A program made the position numbers and the translations under genes. This document shows, piece after piece, positions 14,658 through 24,638 of a DNA stretch of 64,000 nucleotides (its first letter is position 1; each line of letters opens with the position of its first letter). The notes under the pieces were generated by a model, which saw only the letters and a program-made list of their open reading frames with translations, had not been told where the DNA came from and made no database searches. Source of the stretch: Kitasatospora sp. MMS16-BH015 (GTDB lineage: Bacteria; Actinomycetota; Actinomycetes; Streptomycetales; Streptomycetaceae); the NCBI RefSeq assembly GCF_002943525.1, contig NZ_CP025394.1, forward strand, positions 6,401,001 to 6,465,000. Reading direction: 5' to 3'.

Positions 14658-16219
14658 GGCCGGCGCCAGCTCCTGCCGTCTCGTGCGAGCATCTCGTCCG
14701 CCTCGGCGGGCCCCCAGGTCCCGGCGGGGTACTGGGCGGGCTTGCCGTGGGTGTCCCAGTACTTCTCGATCGGGTCGAGGATCTCCCAGGAGAGCTCGAC
14801 CTCCTGGTGGCGCGGGAAGAGGTTGGCGTCGCCGAGCAGCACGTCCAGGATGAGGCGCTCGTACGCCTCCGGGCTGGACTCGGTGAACGACTCGCCGTAG
14901 GCGAAGTCCATCGTGACGTCGCGGACCTCGAAGGAGGTGCCCGGCACCTTGGAGCCGAACCGCACCGTGACGCCCTCGTCCGGCTGCACCCGGATGACCA
15001 GGGCGTTCTGCCCCAGCTCCTCGGTGGCGTAGGAGTCGAACGGCAGGTACGGGGCGCGCTGGAAGACCACCGCGATCTCGGTGACCCGGCGGCCGAGCCG
15101 CTTGCCGGTGCGCAGGTAGAACGGCACGCCCGCCCAGCGGCGGTTGTTGATCTCCAGCTTGATGGCGGCGAAGGTGTCGGTCTTGGAGTTGGGGTCGATG
15201 CCGTCCTCGTCCAGGTACCCGAGCACCTCCTCGCCGCCCTGCCAGCCGGCCGCGTACTGGCCGCGCACGGTGTGCTTGCCCAGGTCGTCGGGGAGCTTCA
15301 CGGCGCTGAGCACCTTGAGCTTCTCGGCCACCAGCGCCTTGGGGTGGAAGGAGGCCGGCTCCTCGATGGCGGTGAGGGCCATCAGCTGGAGCAGGTGGTT
15401 CTGGATGACGTCCCGGGCCGAGCCGATGCCGTCGTAGTACCCCGCGCGGCCGCCGATGCCGATGTCCTCGGCCATGGTGATCTGCACGTGGTCGACGTAG
15501 GAGCGGTTCCAGATCGGCTCGAACATCGTGTTGGCGAAGCGGAGCGCCAGGATGTTCTGGACGGTCTCCTTGCCCAGGTAGTGGTCGATCCGGAAGACCT
15601 CGTCCCGGGGGAAGACCTGGTGGACGATCTCGTTCAGCTCCTGGGCGCTCTCCAGGTCGTGGCCGAACGGCTTCTCGATCACCGCACGGCGCCAGGAGCC
15701 GGCCGGCGGGTCGGCCAGGCCGTGCTTCTTGAGCTGCTGGACGACGATCGGGAAGGACTTCGGCGGCACCGAGAGGTAGAAGGCGAAGTTGCCGCTGGTG
15801 CCCTGGGCGCCGTCCAGCTCCTCGATCGTCTCGCGCAGGCGCTCGAAGGCGTCGTCGTCGTCGAAGGTGCCCTGGACGAAGCGCATGCCCATCGCCAGCT
15901 GCTCCCAGACCTCCTCGCGGAAGGGGGTCCGGGCGTGCTCCTTGACGGCGTCGTGCACCTCCTGCGCGAAGTCCTCGTCCTCCCACTCGCGGCGCGCGAA
16001 GCCGATGAGCGAGAAGCCCGGCGGCAGCAGGCCGCGGTTGGCCAGGTCGTAGATGGCGGGCATCAGCTTCTTGCGCGAGAGGTCACCGGTGACGCCGAAG
16101 ATGACCAGGCCGGACGGCCCGGCGATGCGCGGGAGCCTGCGGTCGGCCGGATCGCGCAAGGGGTTGACGGGCGCGAGCGGGGGATCTCCCTGCTCGACCT
16201 CGGGGTAGTCGTTGCTCAC
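14654..16219 (-). CDS. zwf: Glucose-6-phosphate 1-dehydrogenase
   Basis: A 521-residue NADP-dependent enzyme that oxidises glucose 6-phosphate to 6-phosphogluconolactone. The nucleotide-binding motif GVTGDLSRKKLMPA is at about residues 42-55, the EKPFGHD block at about 185-191, and the active-site signature RIDHYLGKE at about 212-220. Length is normal. It is followed without gap by its assembly factor opcA, and preceded by tal with a 28 bp gap, giving a compact tkt-tal-zwf-opcA-pgl order typical of streptomycetes. Confidence 0.97.
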   Translation of the reverse strand: MSNDYPEVEQGDPPLAPVNPLRDPADRRLPRIAGPSGLVIFGVTGDLSRKKLMPAIYDLANRGLLPPGFSLIGFARREWEDEDFAQEVHDAVKEHARTPFREEVWEQLAMGMRFVQGTFDDDDAFERLRETIEELDGAQGTSGNFAFYLSVPPKSFPIVVQQLKKHGLADPPAGSWRRAVIEKPFGHDLESAQELNEIVHQVFPRDEVFRIDHYLGKETVQNILALRFANTMFEPIWNRSYVDHVQITMAEDIGIGGRAGYYDGIGSARDVIQNHLLQLMALTAIEEPASFHPKALVAEKLKVLSAVKLPDDLGKHTVRGQYAAGWQGGEEVLGYLDEDGIDPNSKTDTFAAIKLEINNRRWAGVPFYLRTGKRLGRRVTEIAVVFQRAPYLPFDSYATEELGQNALVIRVQPDEGVTVRFGSKVPGTSFEVRDVTMDFAYGESFTESSPEAYERLILDVLLGDANLFPRHQEVELSWEILDPIEKYWDTHGKPAQYPAGTWGPAEADEMLARDGRSWRRP

Positions 16220-16247
16220 GAGGGCTCCGATTCAGTGTGAGCGAGGA

Positions 16248-17363
16248 TCACTTCTCGGCGGCGAAGCGGGCCAGCGAGGCCGTCACGGTGTCGAGCAGCT
16301 CGGTCCAGGACTGCTCGAACTTCTCGACGCCCTCGTCCTCCAGCACCTGGACGACGTCGTCGTAGTCGACCCCGGCGGCGGCGATGGCGTCCATCACGGC
16401 CTGGGCGTCGGCGTAGTTCGGGGTGATGGTGTCACCGGTGACCACGCCGTGGTCGTCGGTGGCGTCCAGGGTGGCCTCGGGCATCGTGTTGACGGTGCCG
16501 GGGGCGACCAGCTCGGTGACGTACAGGGTGTCCGGCAGGGCCGGGTCCTTGACGCCGGTGGAGGCCCAGAGCGGACGCTGCGGCTTGGCGCCGGCGGCCT
16601 CCAGCGCCTTCCAGCGGTCGGAGGAGAACACCTCTTCGTAGGCCTGGTAGGCGAGGCGGGCGTTGGCGAGGGCGGCCTTGGACTTGAGGTCCTTGGCCTC
16701 GCCGCCGATCTTCTCCAGGCGCTTGTCGATCTCGGTGTCCACGCGGGAGACGAAGAAGGAGGCGACCGACTCGATCTGCGAGAGGTCCAGGCCGGCGGCC
16801 TTGGCCTGCTCCAGGCCGGTCAGGTAGGCGTCCATGACCGCGCGGTAGCGGGCCAGCGAGAAGATCAGCGTGACGTTGACGCTGATGCCCTTGGCGAGCA
16901 CGGCGGAGATGGCGGGCAGGCCGGCCAGGGTGGCGGGGATCTTGATCAGCACGTTCGGCCGGTCGACCAGCCACCACAGCTGCTTGGCCTCGGCCACGGT
17001 GGCCTCGGTCCGGTGGGCCAGGCGCGGGTCGACCTCGATGGAGACCCGGCCGTCGCGGCCGTTGGAGGCGTCGTAGACCGGGCGCAGCACGTCGGCCGCG
17101 TCGCGCACGTCCGAGGTGGTGATCATGCGGATGGCCTCGTCGGTGGTGACCTTGCGGACGGCCAGGTCACGGAGCTGGCCGTCGTAGGAGTCGTCGCCGC
17201 CGCCGATGGCCTTCTGGAAGATGGTGGGGTTGGTGGTGACGCCGACCACGTGCTTGGTCTGCACCAGCTCGGCGAGGTTGCCGGTGTTCAGACGCTTGCG
17301 GCTGAGGTCGTCCAGCCAGATGGCCACGCCTTCGTCGCTGAGGCGCTTCAGTGCGTCAGTCAT
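16248..17363 (-). CDS. tal: Transaldolase
   Basis: A 371-residue transaldolase of the actinobacterial TalB type, which moves a dihydroxyacetone unit between sugar phosphates. The N-terminal VAIWLDDLSRKRLNTGNL and GVTTNPTIFQKAI (about residues 35-47) are conserved. The Schiff-base lysine is in NVLIKIPATLAGLPA (about residues 138-152), and NVTLIFSLARYRAVMDAYL follows. ATG 17363 has GAAGAGGGATG upstream. A strong hairpin separates it from tkt, so tkt may be partly uncoupled from the zwf group. Confidence 0.97.
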   Translation of the reverse strand: MTDALKRLSDEGVAIWLDDLSRKRLNTGNLAELVQTKHVVGVTTNPTIFQKAIGGGDDSYDGQLRDLAVRKVTTDEAIRMITTSDVRDAADVLRPVYDASNGRDGRVSIEVDPRLAHRTEATVAEAKQLWWLVDRPNVLIKIPATLAGLPAISAVLAKGISVNVTLIFSLARYRAVMDAYLTGLEQAKAAGLDLSQIESVASFFVSRVDTEIDKRLEKIGGEAKDLKSKAALANARLAYQAYEEVFSSDRWKALEAAGAKPQRPLWASTGVKDPALPDTLYVTELVAPGTVNTMPEATLDATDDHGVVTGDTITPNYADAQAVMDAIAAAGVDYDDVVQVLEDEGVEKFEQSWTELLDTVTASLARFAAEK

Positions 17364-17409
17364 GGTGCTTCATCCCTCTTCATCGGTGCTGCTGTGGGGA
17401 GACGTTTAA

Positions 17410-17448
17410 TGGGCCGCGTACCCGATGTGCGGTCAGGTACGCGGCCCA
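17410..17448 (-). terminator. Hairpin between tkt and tal
   Basis: A perfect 13-bp stem, TGGGCCGCGTACC (17410-17422) with GGTACGCGGCCCA (17436-17448), and a 13-base loop. It lies 9 bp past the tkt stop on the minus strand and is followed in that direction by ATTAAACG. It may terminate or attenuate tkt transcripts before tal. Confidence 0.75.
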
Positions 17449-17456
17449 GGCAGTGC

Positions 17457-19556
<2,100 letters not shown>

Positions 19557-19943
19557 CCTGACTCAGGGCTCCTTCCGTAAATGAAGAGTGACCCCGTGAA
19601 TGGACCGGGTCTGCCACGTCGCTGTGGACCAGACTGGGAGTGGTGCCGGTCACGGAGGGTTTATCCCGCTTCTCGGTGCGAGCCTACCGTCAGAGCCGCC
19701 CCGGGCTCGCTCGGTGAGACGGTTAGTACCGGGCCGAGGCGGATTGCCCGAGACTGTGGCAGGTTCCCTGTCCCATTTTGGGCAGGTTCACCCGGCGGTG
19801 TGCGGTTCCGCCTCGCCGAGGGACCCCGAGGCCGGTCGGGAGATATGGAGCGTCTAAGGTGGCGTGGTACGCGCAGCGCGAACATCCGGTGGCCCAGTCG
19901 CCCCGGGCCCGCCTGTGAAGATTCATCTTGAGTTGGGGTGTTC
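19557..19943. promoter_or_regulatory. Divergent tkt/ctaB intergenic region
   Basis: These 387 bp hold no convincing gene and must contain the promoters for tkt (minus) and ctaB (plus). A dyad AAGAT-TC-ATCTT (19918-19929) lies 14 bp before the ctaB GTG, and an imperfect hairpin CTGTCCCATTTTGGGCAG lies near 19770. Short ORFs here lack family features. I could not fix -10/-35 boxes. Confidence 0.45.
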
Positions 19944-20885
19944 GTGACCGCCGTCGAATCCCGCCCTGCCGGGGTAGCCGGGGCGACCCCCGCGCACCGG
20001 CCGTTCGGGGCCCGTGTCGGGGCATTCGTCGCACTGACCAAGCCTCGGATCATCGAGCTCCTGCTGATCACCACGGTGCCGGTGATGTTCCTGGCCCAGC
20101 GGGGGGTGCCGGATCCGCTGCTGGTGCTCTACGTGGTCGTCGGCGGGTACCTCTCCGCCGGCGGGGCCAACGCGCTCAACATGTACATCGACCGCGACAT
20201 CGACGCGGTGATGTCCCGCACCGAGCGCCGCCCGCTGGTGACCGGCATGGTCTCCCCCCGGGAGGCGCTGGTCTTCGGCATCTCCCTGGGCGTGGTCTCC
20301 ACCGCCTGGCTCTGGCTGCTGGTCAACCCGCTCTCCGCGGTGCTGGCGCTGGCCGCGCTCCTCTTCTACGTCTTCGTCTACACCCTCGGGCTGAAGCGGC
20401 GGACGGCACAGAACATCGTCTGGGGCGGCATCGCCGGCTGCATGCCGGTCTTCGTCGGCTGGGCCGCGATCACCAACTCGCTCTCCTGGTCGGCGCTGAT
20501 CCTCTTCCTGGTCATCTTCTTCTGGACGCCGCCGCACTACTGGCCGCTCTCGATGAAGGTCCGGGACGACTACGAGCGGGCCGGGGTGCCGATGCTCCCG
20601 GTGCTCAAGGGCAACCTGGCGGTCGCCAAGCAGATCGTCGTCTACTCCTGGGTCATGGTGGCCACCTCGCTGCTCCTGTGGCCGCTGGGCCACACCAGCT
20701 GGCTCTACCCGGTGGTGGCGGTGGCCATCGGCGGCTTCTGGCTCAAGGAGGCGCACGGCCTGTACGCCCGCGCCAAGGCCGGGGTGGTGGGGGCCAAGCT
20801 CAAGGAGATGCGGCTGTTCCACTGGTCCATCACCTACCTGACGCTGCTCTTCGTCGAAGTGGCGATCGACCCGTTCCTGCACTGA
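19944..20885 (+). CDS. ctaB: Heme O synthase (protoheme IX farnesyltransferase)
   Basis: A polytopic UbiA-family prenyltransferase of about 313 residues that adds farnesyl to protoheme for cytochrome oxidase. FVALTKPRIIELLLITTVPV opens the first membrane helix. The prenyl-diphosphate Asp motif is in NALNMYIDRDIDAVMSRTE (about residues 75-93), with RRPLVTG after it, and the second loop carries KVRDDYERAGVPMLPV. About nine hydrophobic helices are visible. GTG 19944 was chosen; GTG 19938 is equally open. The partner heme A synthase gene is 1.8 kb away. Confidence 0.95.
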   Translation: MTAVESRPAGVAGATPAHRPFGARVGAFVALTKPRIIELLLITTVPVMFLAQRGVPDPLLVLYVVVGGYLSAGGANALNMYIDRDIDAVMSRTERRPLVTGMVSPREALVFGISLGVVSTAWLWLLVNPLSAVLALAALLFYVFVYTLGLKRRTAQNIVWGGIAGCMPVFVGWAAITNSLSWSALILFLVIFFWTPPHYWPLSMKVRDDYERAGVPMLPVLKGNLAVAKQIVVYSWVMVATSLLLWPLGHTSWLYPVVAVAIGGFWLKEAHGLYARAKAGVVGAKLKEMRLFHWSITYLTLLFVEVAIDPFLH

Positions 20886-20902
20886 GCCCGCCCGCTCCGC
20901 GA

Positions 20903-20930
20903 AAGGCCGACCCGATCCCGGGTCGGCCTT
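20903..20930. terminator. Bidirectional hairpin terminator
   Basis: A perfect 12-bp stem, AAGGCCGACCCG (20903-20914) with CGGGTCGGCCTT (20919-20930), and a 4-base loop followed by CTTCTTCG. It lies between the convergent ctaB and DUF2461 genes and can serve both. Confidence 0.85.
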
Positions 20931-20965
20931 CTTCGTTCACTTCGTGCCGTTCACCTCGTGTCCGT

Positions 20966-21607
20966 TCACCTCGGCGGCAGCTCGCTCGGCCCGACGTGGC
21001 CGTCCAGCCAGTCCTTGAGCGGCATCGAGGCCCGCAGGAATCCGGTGACGCGGTCCGCCGCCTTCGCGGTCCCCAGCCACTTGGCCGGCTCCCACTCCTG
21101 CCAGGCGATCAGCCCCTTGTACCGCAGCAGCTCGATCCGCGGATGGTCCTTCGGGTACCCGCGCGGCGCCGTCTTCAGCGCGTCCCGCCCCACCACCTGC
21201 GGCCCGGCCTTCTCCACGGCCGTCACCACCCGCTCCAGCTCCCGCCCCGACACGTCCTCGGCCACCGCGGCCCGGTACCGCGCCAACTGGTCCGTGGCCA
21301 GCTGGTAGTACCCGTTCCCGCAGGCCAGCCCGTCGGCGGAGAGCTGGATGTAGCCGCCGGATTCCAGGTACCCGCCGACGTGCGTCTTGTACGGCGACTT
21401 GTCGGCACTAAAGCGCACGTCCCGGTTCGGCCGGAAGATCTTGCCCGGCCCGAACTCGTCCTCCAGCAGATCGAGCAGGTCCGCCAGCGGGGCGTGCACG
21501 GACTCGTCGTAGACGGACCGGTGCGCCGACCAGTACGTCTTCGAGTTGTCGGCCTCCAGCCCTTCGTAGAAGTCGAGAGCGGCCATCGGCCAGCCATGGA
21601 AGGTCAC
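20966..21607 (-). CDS. DUF2461 family protein
   Basis: A 213-residue protein of the DUF2461 family, function unknown. Typical blocks are ALDFYEGLEADNSKTYW near the start, then IFRPNRDVRFSADKSPYKTH and GGYIQLSADGLACGNGYY in the middle, and APRGYPKDHPRIELLRYKGL near the end. GTG 21607 overlaps the stop of the HTH gene (GTGA), so the two are co-translated. No membrane segments or secretion signal. The linkage with a toxin-antitoxin remnant may be incidental. Confidence 0.88.
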   Translation of the reverse strand: MTFHGWPMAALDFYEGLEADNSKTYWSAHRSVYDESVHAPLADLLDLLEDEFGPGKIFRPNRDVRFSADKSPYKTHVGGYLESGGYIQLSADGLACGNGYYQLATDQLARYRAAVAEDVSGRELERVVTAVEKAGPQVVGRDALKTAPRGYPKDHPRIELLRYKGLIAWQEWEPAKWLGTAKAADRVTGFLRASMPLKDWLDGHVGPSELPPR

Positions 21608-21987
21608 GCCACCGAGCCTAGCCCCCGGCCGGACCCAGGGCCCGGAGGAGCCTCGTCGGGGCGGGCGCGGTCGTGCGGGGTGAAGCGGAAGGCCGAGGTG
21701 TCCCGGTCCAGGTCGATCGTCAGCGCGGCGTCCAGCGCCTTGGCCAGCCTGGTGAGCAGCGGCAGGGTCGGCAGGGAGTCGCCACCCTCGATGTTGGAGA
21801 TCTGCGGCTGGGTCATGCCGGCTCGGCGGGCCAGTTCCGACTGAGACAGACCGAGCTCGGTGCGGCGGTCGTACACGGCCTGGCCCAGTGCGAACGCGTA
21901 CCCCGCCTCGACGTACGCGGCGGACTCTTCGACGGACTCGCCCATGAGCTTCCGGGTCCGGCGGGTCTTCCACTGGGAGTGGTTCAC
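21604..21987 (-). CDS. XRE/HigA-like antitoxin-type HTH protein
   Basis: A 127-residue Cro/C1-type regulator. The HTH is at about residues 41-95 (RRTELGLSQSELARRAGMTQ, PQISNIEGGDSLPTLPLLTR), followed by KALDAALTIDL, as in HigA-type antitoxins, and a disordered Pro/Gly tail. GTG 21987 overlaps the stop of the preceding frame, which is a HigB-like toxin lacking its N-terminal half. A ribosome site AGGAGGAG lies six bases upstream. It may now be an orphan regulator co-expressed with the DUF2461 gene. Confidence 0.87.
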   Translation of the reverse strand: MNHSQWKTRRTRKLMGESVEESAAYVEAGYAFALGQAVYDRRTELGLSQSELARRAGMTQPQISNIEGGDSLPTLPLLTRLAKALDAALTIDLDRDTSAFRFTPHDRARPDEAPPGPGSGRGLGSVA

Positions 21988-22190
21988 GGGTTCTCCTCCT
22001 TCGTCCGGTCGTAGGTGTGCTCGGCGGGGCGGTGTTCCACCTCGCAGACCTTCTGTGCCTGCTGGGCGCGCTCGACCTCGGCAGCTTCACGCTGCCTGGT
22101 CTTGCGGAACACGGTGAGCAGCACGATGCGCTGGTCAGGGGCAAGCCAGTATGTGATGCGCACAGTCCAGTTCGATCCGCCAAGGGACGT
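21984..22190 (-). pseudogene. Truncated HigB/Gp49-like toxin remnant
   Basis: The frame directly upstream of the antitoxin reads WTVRITYWLAPDQRIVLLTV, then FRKTRQREAAEVERAQQAQ, ending EHRPAEHTYDRTKEENP. This matches the C-terminal half of RelE/HigB phage Gp49-like toxins (the RITYxxxPxxxIVLLxxFxKK block). An in-frame TGA at 22191-22193 and lack of any N-terminal half upstream mean only about 68 codons remain; GTG 22163 is the only plausible internal start. Its stop overlaps the antitoxin GTG, as expected for a toxin-antitoxin pair. I read it as an inactivated toxin beside an intact antitoxin. Confidence 0.7.
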
Positions 22191-22197
22191 TCACGGT

Positions 22198-22224
22198 GGC
22201 CATTATATAGAAATCCATATGGCC
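22198..22224. promoter_or_regulatory. AT-rich dyad in the toxin-remnant/hypothetical intergenic
   Basis: GGCCAT (22198-22203) and ATGGCC (22219-22224) flank an AT-rich core with TTATATAG, rare in this genome. The core gives TATA-type -10 candidates on both strands. It could be the autoregulatory operator of the former toxin-antitoxin operon and/or the promoter of the gene at 22295. Confidence 0.4.
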
Positions 22225-22294
22225 CGGTGTGATGCTGCTGACGCTCGGTGTGGAGCTGTGGTCAGGGCCGATACCCGCGAGTAGCATGCGGTGC

Positions 22295-22612
22295 ATGACC
22301 GCCACCACTGATGCCGTGGACGCTCGGGCCGAGCGTCGGGCCAAGCGCATTGCCAAGCACATCGACAGCTTCGCCAAGCAGCACGGCGGCGCTGAGGGTG
22401 TGGTCGAGTACGTCGGCGCTGCCGCCACCCGGATCGTCATGGTCGGGGCGGACGGGGCTTGGGGCGACCAGGTCGCGCCGTCCTACGCCGTGGGCCGCCG
22501 GGCCGCCGAGCTGGCCGGGCTGACGCTGCAGGACAGCTTCGAGGGCGAGCTGGGGCTCAAGGTGAAGACCAGCGCGTACGAGTGGAAGCGGATGGCCGGG
22601 ATTCAGATCTGA
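22295..22612 (+). CDS. Conserved hypothetical protein, about 105 residues
   Basis: A small soluble protein beginning MTATTDAVDARAERRAKRIA, then a lysine/histidine-rich helix, an ATRIVMVGADGAWGDQVAPS segment and a GLKVKTSAYEWKRMAGIQI end. No known domain recognised. ATG 22295 is preferred; ATG 22286 is in frame, and the frame stays open to 22229. It is followed immediately by a strong hairpin terminator, which supports a real transcript. It is divergent from the toxin remnant. Function unknown. Confidence 0.65.
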   Translation: MTATTDAVDARAERRAKRIAKHIDSFAKQHGGAEGVVEYVGAAATRIVMVGADGAWGDQVAPSYAVGRRAAELAGLTLQDSFEGELGLKVKTSAYEWKRMAGIQI

Positions 22613-22626
22613 GGCCAGGCACGCAG

Positions 22627-22650
22627 AAAGGGGCCCCGAGGGGCCCCTTT
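22627..22650. terminator. Bidirectional hairpin terminator
   Basis: AAAGGGGCCC (22627-22636) pairs with GGGCCCCTTT (22641-22650) around a CGAG loop, followed by CGTCGT. It lies between the hypothetical gene (plus) and ctaA (minus), which converge here. Confidence 0.85.
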
Positions 22651-22681
22651 CGTCGTACCTGGGGTTTCTTCGTACCTGCGG

Positions 22682-23653
22682 TCAGGCGGTCTGGAGCGCC
22701 TGGGTCGGGAGGCCGGCCTCGGTGGGGGCGAGGGCCGGGCGGGTGCGCAGGGCCAGCGGGATCCGCAGGGCCGCCACCCAGACCAGGGCCGCGCCGAACA
22801 TGTGGACGCCGACCAGGATCTCGGGCGCCTGGGTGAAGTACTGGACGAAGCCCAGCAGGCCCTGGGCGAGCAGCACCACGAACAGCTCGCGGGTGCGGGC
22901 CCGGGCGGCCGGCGGGGCCTTGACGGCGGCCAGTACGAAGATCGCCGCGATCACCACGCCGAAGGAGAGGAAGGCCAGGTCGGCGTGGGCCTGGGCGAGC
23001 CGGTCGTAGTCGATCGGGATCCGCGGCACCGGCTTGCCGTCCTTGCCGGGCGAGCCCGGGTGGTGGCCGGCGCCGGTCACCAGGGTGCCGGCCGCGACCA
23101 GCAGCCCGATCACGGCCACCAGCACCCAGCCGAGCTGGAGCACCGGCTTGGCCACCAGCGGCTCCGGCGCCCCGTCACCCTCCTTGGACCGCTCCCACAT
23201 CAGCACCGCGACCCAGACCAGCCCCATCGCGGCGATCATGTGCAGCGCCACGGTGTACGGGTTGAGGCCGGTCAGCACGGTGATGCCGCCGAGCACGGCG
23301 TTGCTCATCACCAGCCAGAACTGCCACCAGCCCAGCTTGGTGAGGCTCCGCCGCCAGACCCGCGTGCAGCGGGCGGCGAGCGTGGCCCAGGCGATGGCCG
23401 CGCAGAGCACGTAGGTGAGCATCCGGTTGGTGAACTCGATGACGCCGTGGATGCCCATCTCGGGCGTCGGCGTCAGGCTCTCGCCGGTGCAGCGGGGCCA
23501 GGTGGTGCAGCCGAGGCCGGAGGCGGTGAGGCGGACGGCGCCGCCGGTCACCACGATGACCACGCTCATCACCAGCGCGGCGAGCGCGGCACGTCGGACG
23601 GTAGCCGTGGACGGCTGCCAGCGGTCGGCGAGAAGGGAGGAGGGGGTACGCAC
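22682..23653 (-). CDS. ctaA: Heme A synthase (COX15/CtaA family)
   Basis: A 323-residue polytopic membrane protein that oxidises heme O to heme A. The signature VVTGGAVRLTASGLGCTTWP lies in helix 1 and the following loop, with the loop cysteine pair (GCTTWPRC). IHGVIEFTNRMLTYVL (about residues 68-83) carries a conserved heme-ligand His, and YTVALHMIAAMG, RLAQAHADLAFLSFG and VGVHMFGAALVW give later His-bearing helices. About eight membrane helices. It functions with ctaB upstream for aa3 oxidase assembly. Confidence 0.94.
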   Translation of the reverse strand: MRTPSSLLADRWQPSTATVRRAALAALVMSVVIVVTGGAVRLTASGLGCTTWPRCTGESLTPTPEMGIHGVIEFTNRMLTYVLCAAIAWATLAARCTRVWRRSLTKLGWWQFWLVMSNAVLGGITVLTGLNPYTVALHMIAAMGLVWVAVLMWERSKEGDGAPEPLVAKPVLQLGWVLVAVIGLLVAAGTLVTGAGHHPGSPGKDGKPVPRIPIDYDRLAQAHADLAFLSFGVVIAAIFVLAAVKAPPAARARTRELFVVLLAQGLLGFVQYFTQAPEILVGVHMFGAALVWVAALRIPLALRTRPALAPTEAGLPTQALQTA

Positions 23654-23868
23654 CCGACCATCCTAGGTCGGCTTACACGTGATCTTGGGGCGGGGCGGGT
23701 GTCCGGTATGCCCGGCTCCGCAGCCGCGGACCGAACGAACCCGAACGTCAAGAGGGCAGATCCGGTCAAGTGACCCGATGGTCACCCGGGGTAGCGGTAG
23801 AGTCCGAGCCTTCGGGGTCAACAGCCGTCCCCACCAAGGTCGTTCCGTCGTTCGGGAGGGAAGTACGG

Positions 23869-24471
23869 ATGAAGGTGAGGCGTGGGATAGCCGTGGTGCT
23901 GGTGGGAGCGGCGGCGCCGCTCGCCCTGGCGGGCAGCGCCGTGGCGCACGTCCCGACGTGGAGCGTGACCTGCACCAAGGTCAGCGTGTCGCTGGCCAAC
24001 TACAGCAAGGACGCCCAGAACAGCGTCACGCTGATCGTCGGCGGCGAGAAGCTGCTCGACAGGAAGACCTTCGGTGACGCCTTCACCCAGGACTTCACGG
24101 TCAAGGCGCACAGCGCCGACCTCAAGGCCGAACTGATCGTCCTCACCAGCGAGGACCCCAAGGGCGAGAAGGGCTGGTCGGTCGACCAGACCAAGACCAT
24201 CCCGGTCTGCGAGAGCCCCAGCCCCAGCCCGAAGCCCAGTTCGCCGAGCCCGAAGCCGAGTACGCCGCCGCCGAGCACTCCGGCCTCCACCAAGCCGCCC
24301 GTGACGCACACCCCGACCCACACCCCGACGCCCACGCCGACGGGCCCCCAGCTGGCCTCGACCGGTGGCGGTGGTGAGACGCCGCTGATCGCGGGTGCCG
24401 GTGCGGCCGTGGTGGCCGCCGGTGGGGCGCTGCTCTTCTTCGGACGCCGCCGCAGCTCTCGCCGACACTAG
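23869..24471 (+). CDS. Secreted LAXTG sortase-anchored surface protein
   Basis: A 200-residue surface protein. A signal peptide (MKVRRGIAVVLVGAAAPLAL, ending AGSAVA-H) precedes a domain of about 105 residues, then a Ser/Pro/Thr wall-spanning linker (SPSPKPSSPSPKPS) and the sorting signal QLASTGGGGE at about 163-172. A hydrophobic helix and an RRRSSRRH tail end the protein. LASTG fits class E sortases of high-GC actinobacteria. ATG 23869 follows GGGAGGGAAG. The frame extends upstream to 23770, but that would bury the signal peptide. Binding partner or role unknown. Confidence 0.85.
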   Translation: MKVRRGIAVVLVGAAAPLALAGSAVAHVPTWSVTCTKVSVSLANYSKDAQNSVTLIVGGEKLLDRKTFGDAFTQDFTVKAHSADLKAELIVLTSEDPKGEKGWSVDQTKTIPVCESPSPSPKPSSPSPKPSTPPPSTPASTKPPVTHTPTHTPTPTPTGPQLASTGGGGETPLIAGAGAAVVAAGGALLFFGRRRSSRRH

Positions 24472-24486
24472 GAGACGCCAACCCAG

Positions 24487-24508
24487 GGGCGCGCGGAACT
24501 GCGCGCCC
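24487..24508 (+). terminator. Hairpin downstream of the LAXTG protein gene
   Basis: GGGCGCGC (24487-24494) pairs with GCGCGCCC (24501-24508) around GGAACT, 16 bp after the stop codon. It is the first of two stem-loops in this convergent intergenic region. Confidence 0.6.
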
Positions 24509-24540
24509 AGCCAGGTAGCTCGCCGCAGATCGCAGAGATA

Positions 24541-24574
24541 CCCACTTGCACCGTCATCGGATGGTGCAAGTGGG
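24541..24574. terminator. Strong bidirectional hairpin
   Basis: A perfect 12-bp stem, CCCACTTGCACC (24541-24552) with GGTGCAAGTGGG (24563-24574), and a 10-base loop. Pairing extends outward with one mismatch (GATA/CATC side). It separates the plus-strand surface protein gene from the minus-strand ABC permease gene. Confidence 0.75.
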
Positions 24575-24638
24575 CATCTGCGTAAGACAGCGGGAGGTGG
24601 AGGGTGGGCCCCGCCGTTCCCCGCGCCCCTGGCGGTGC

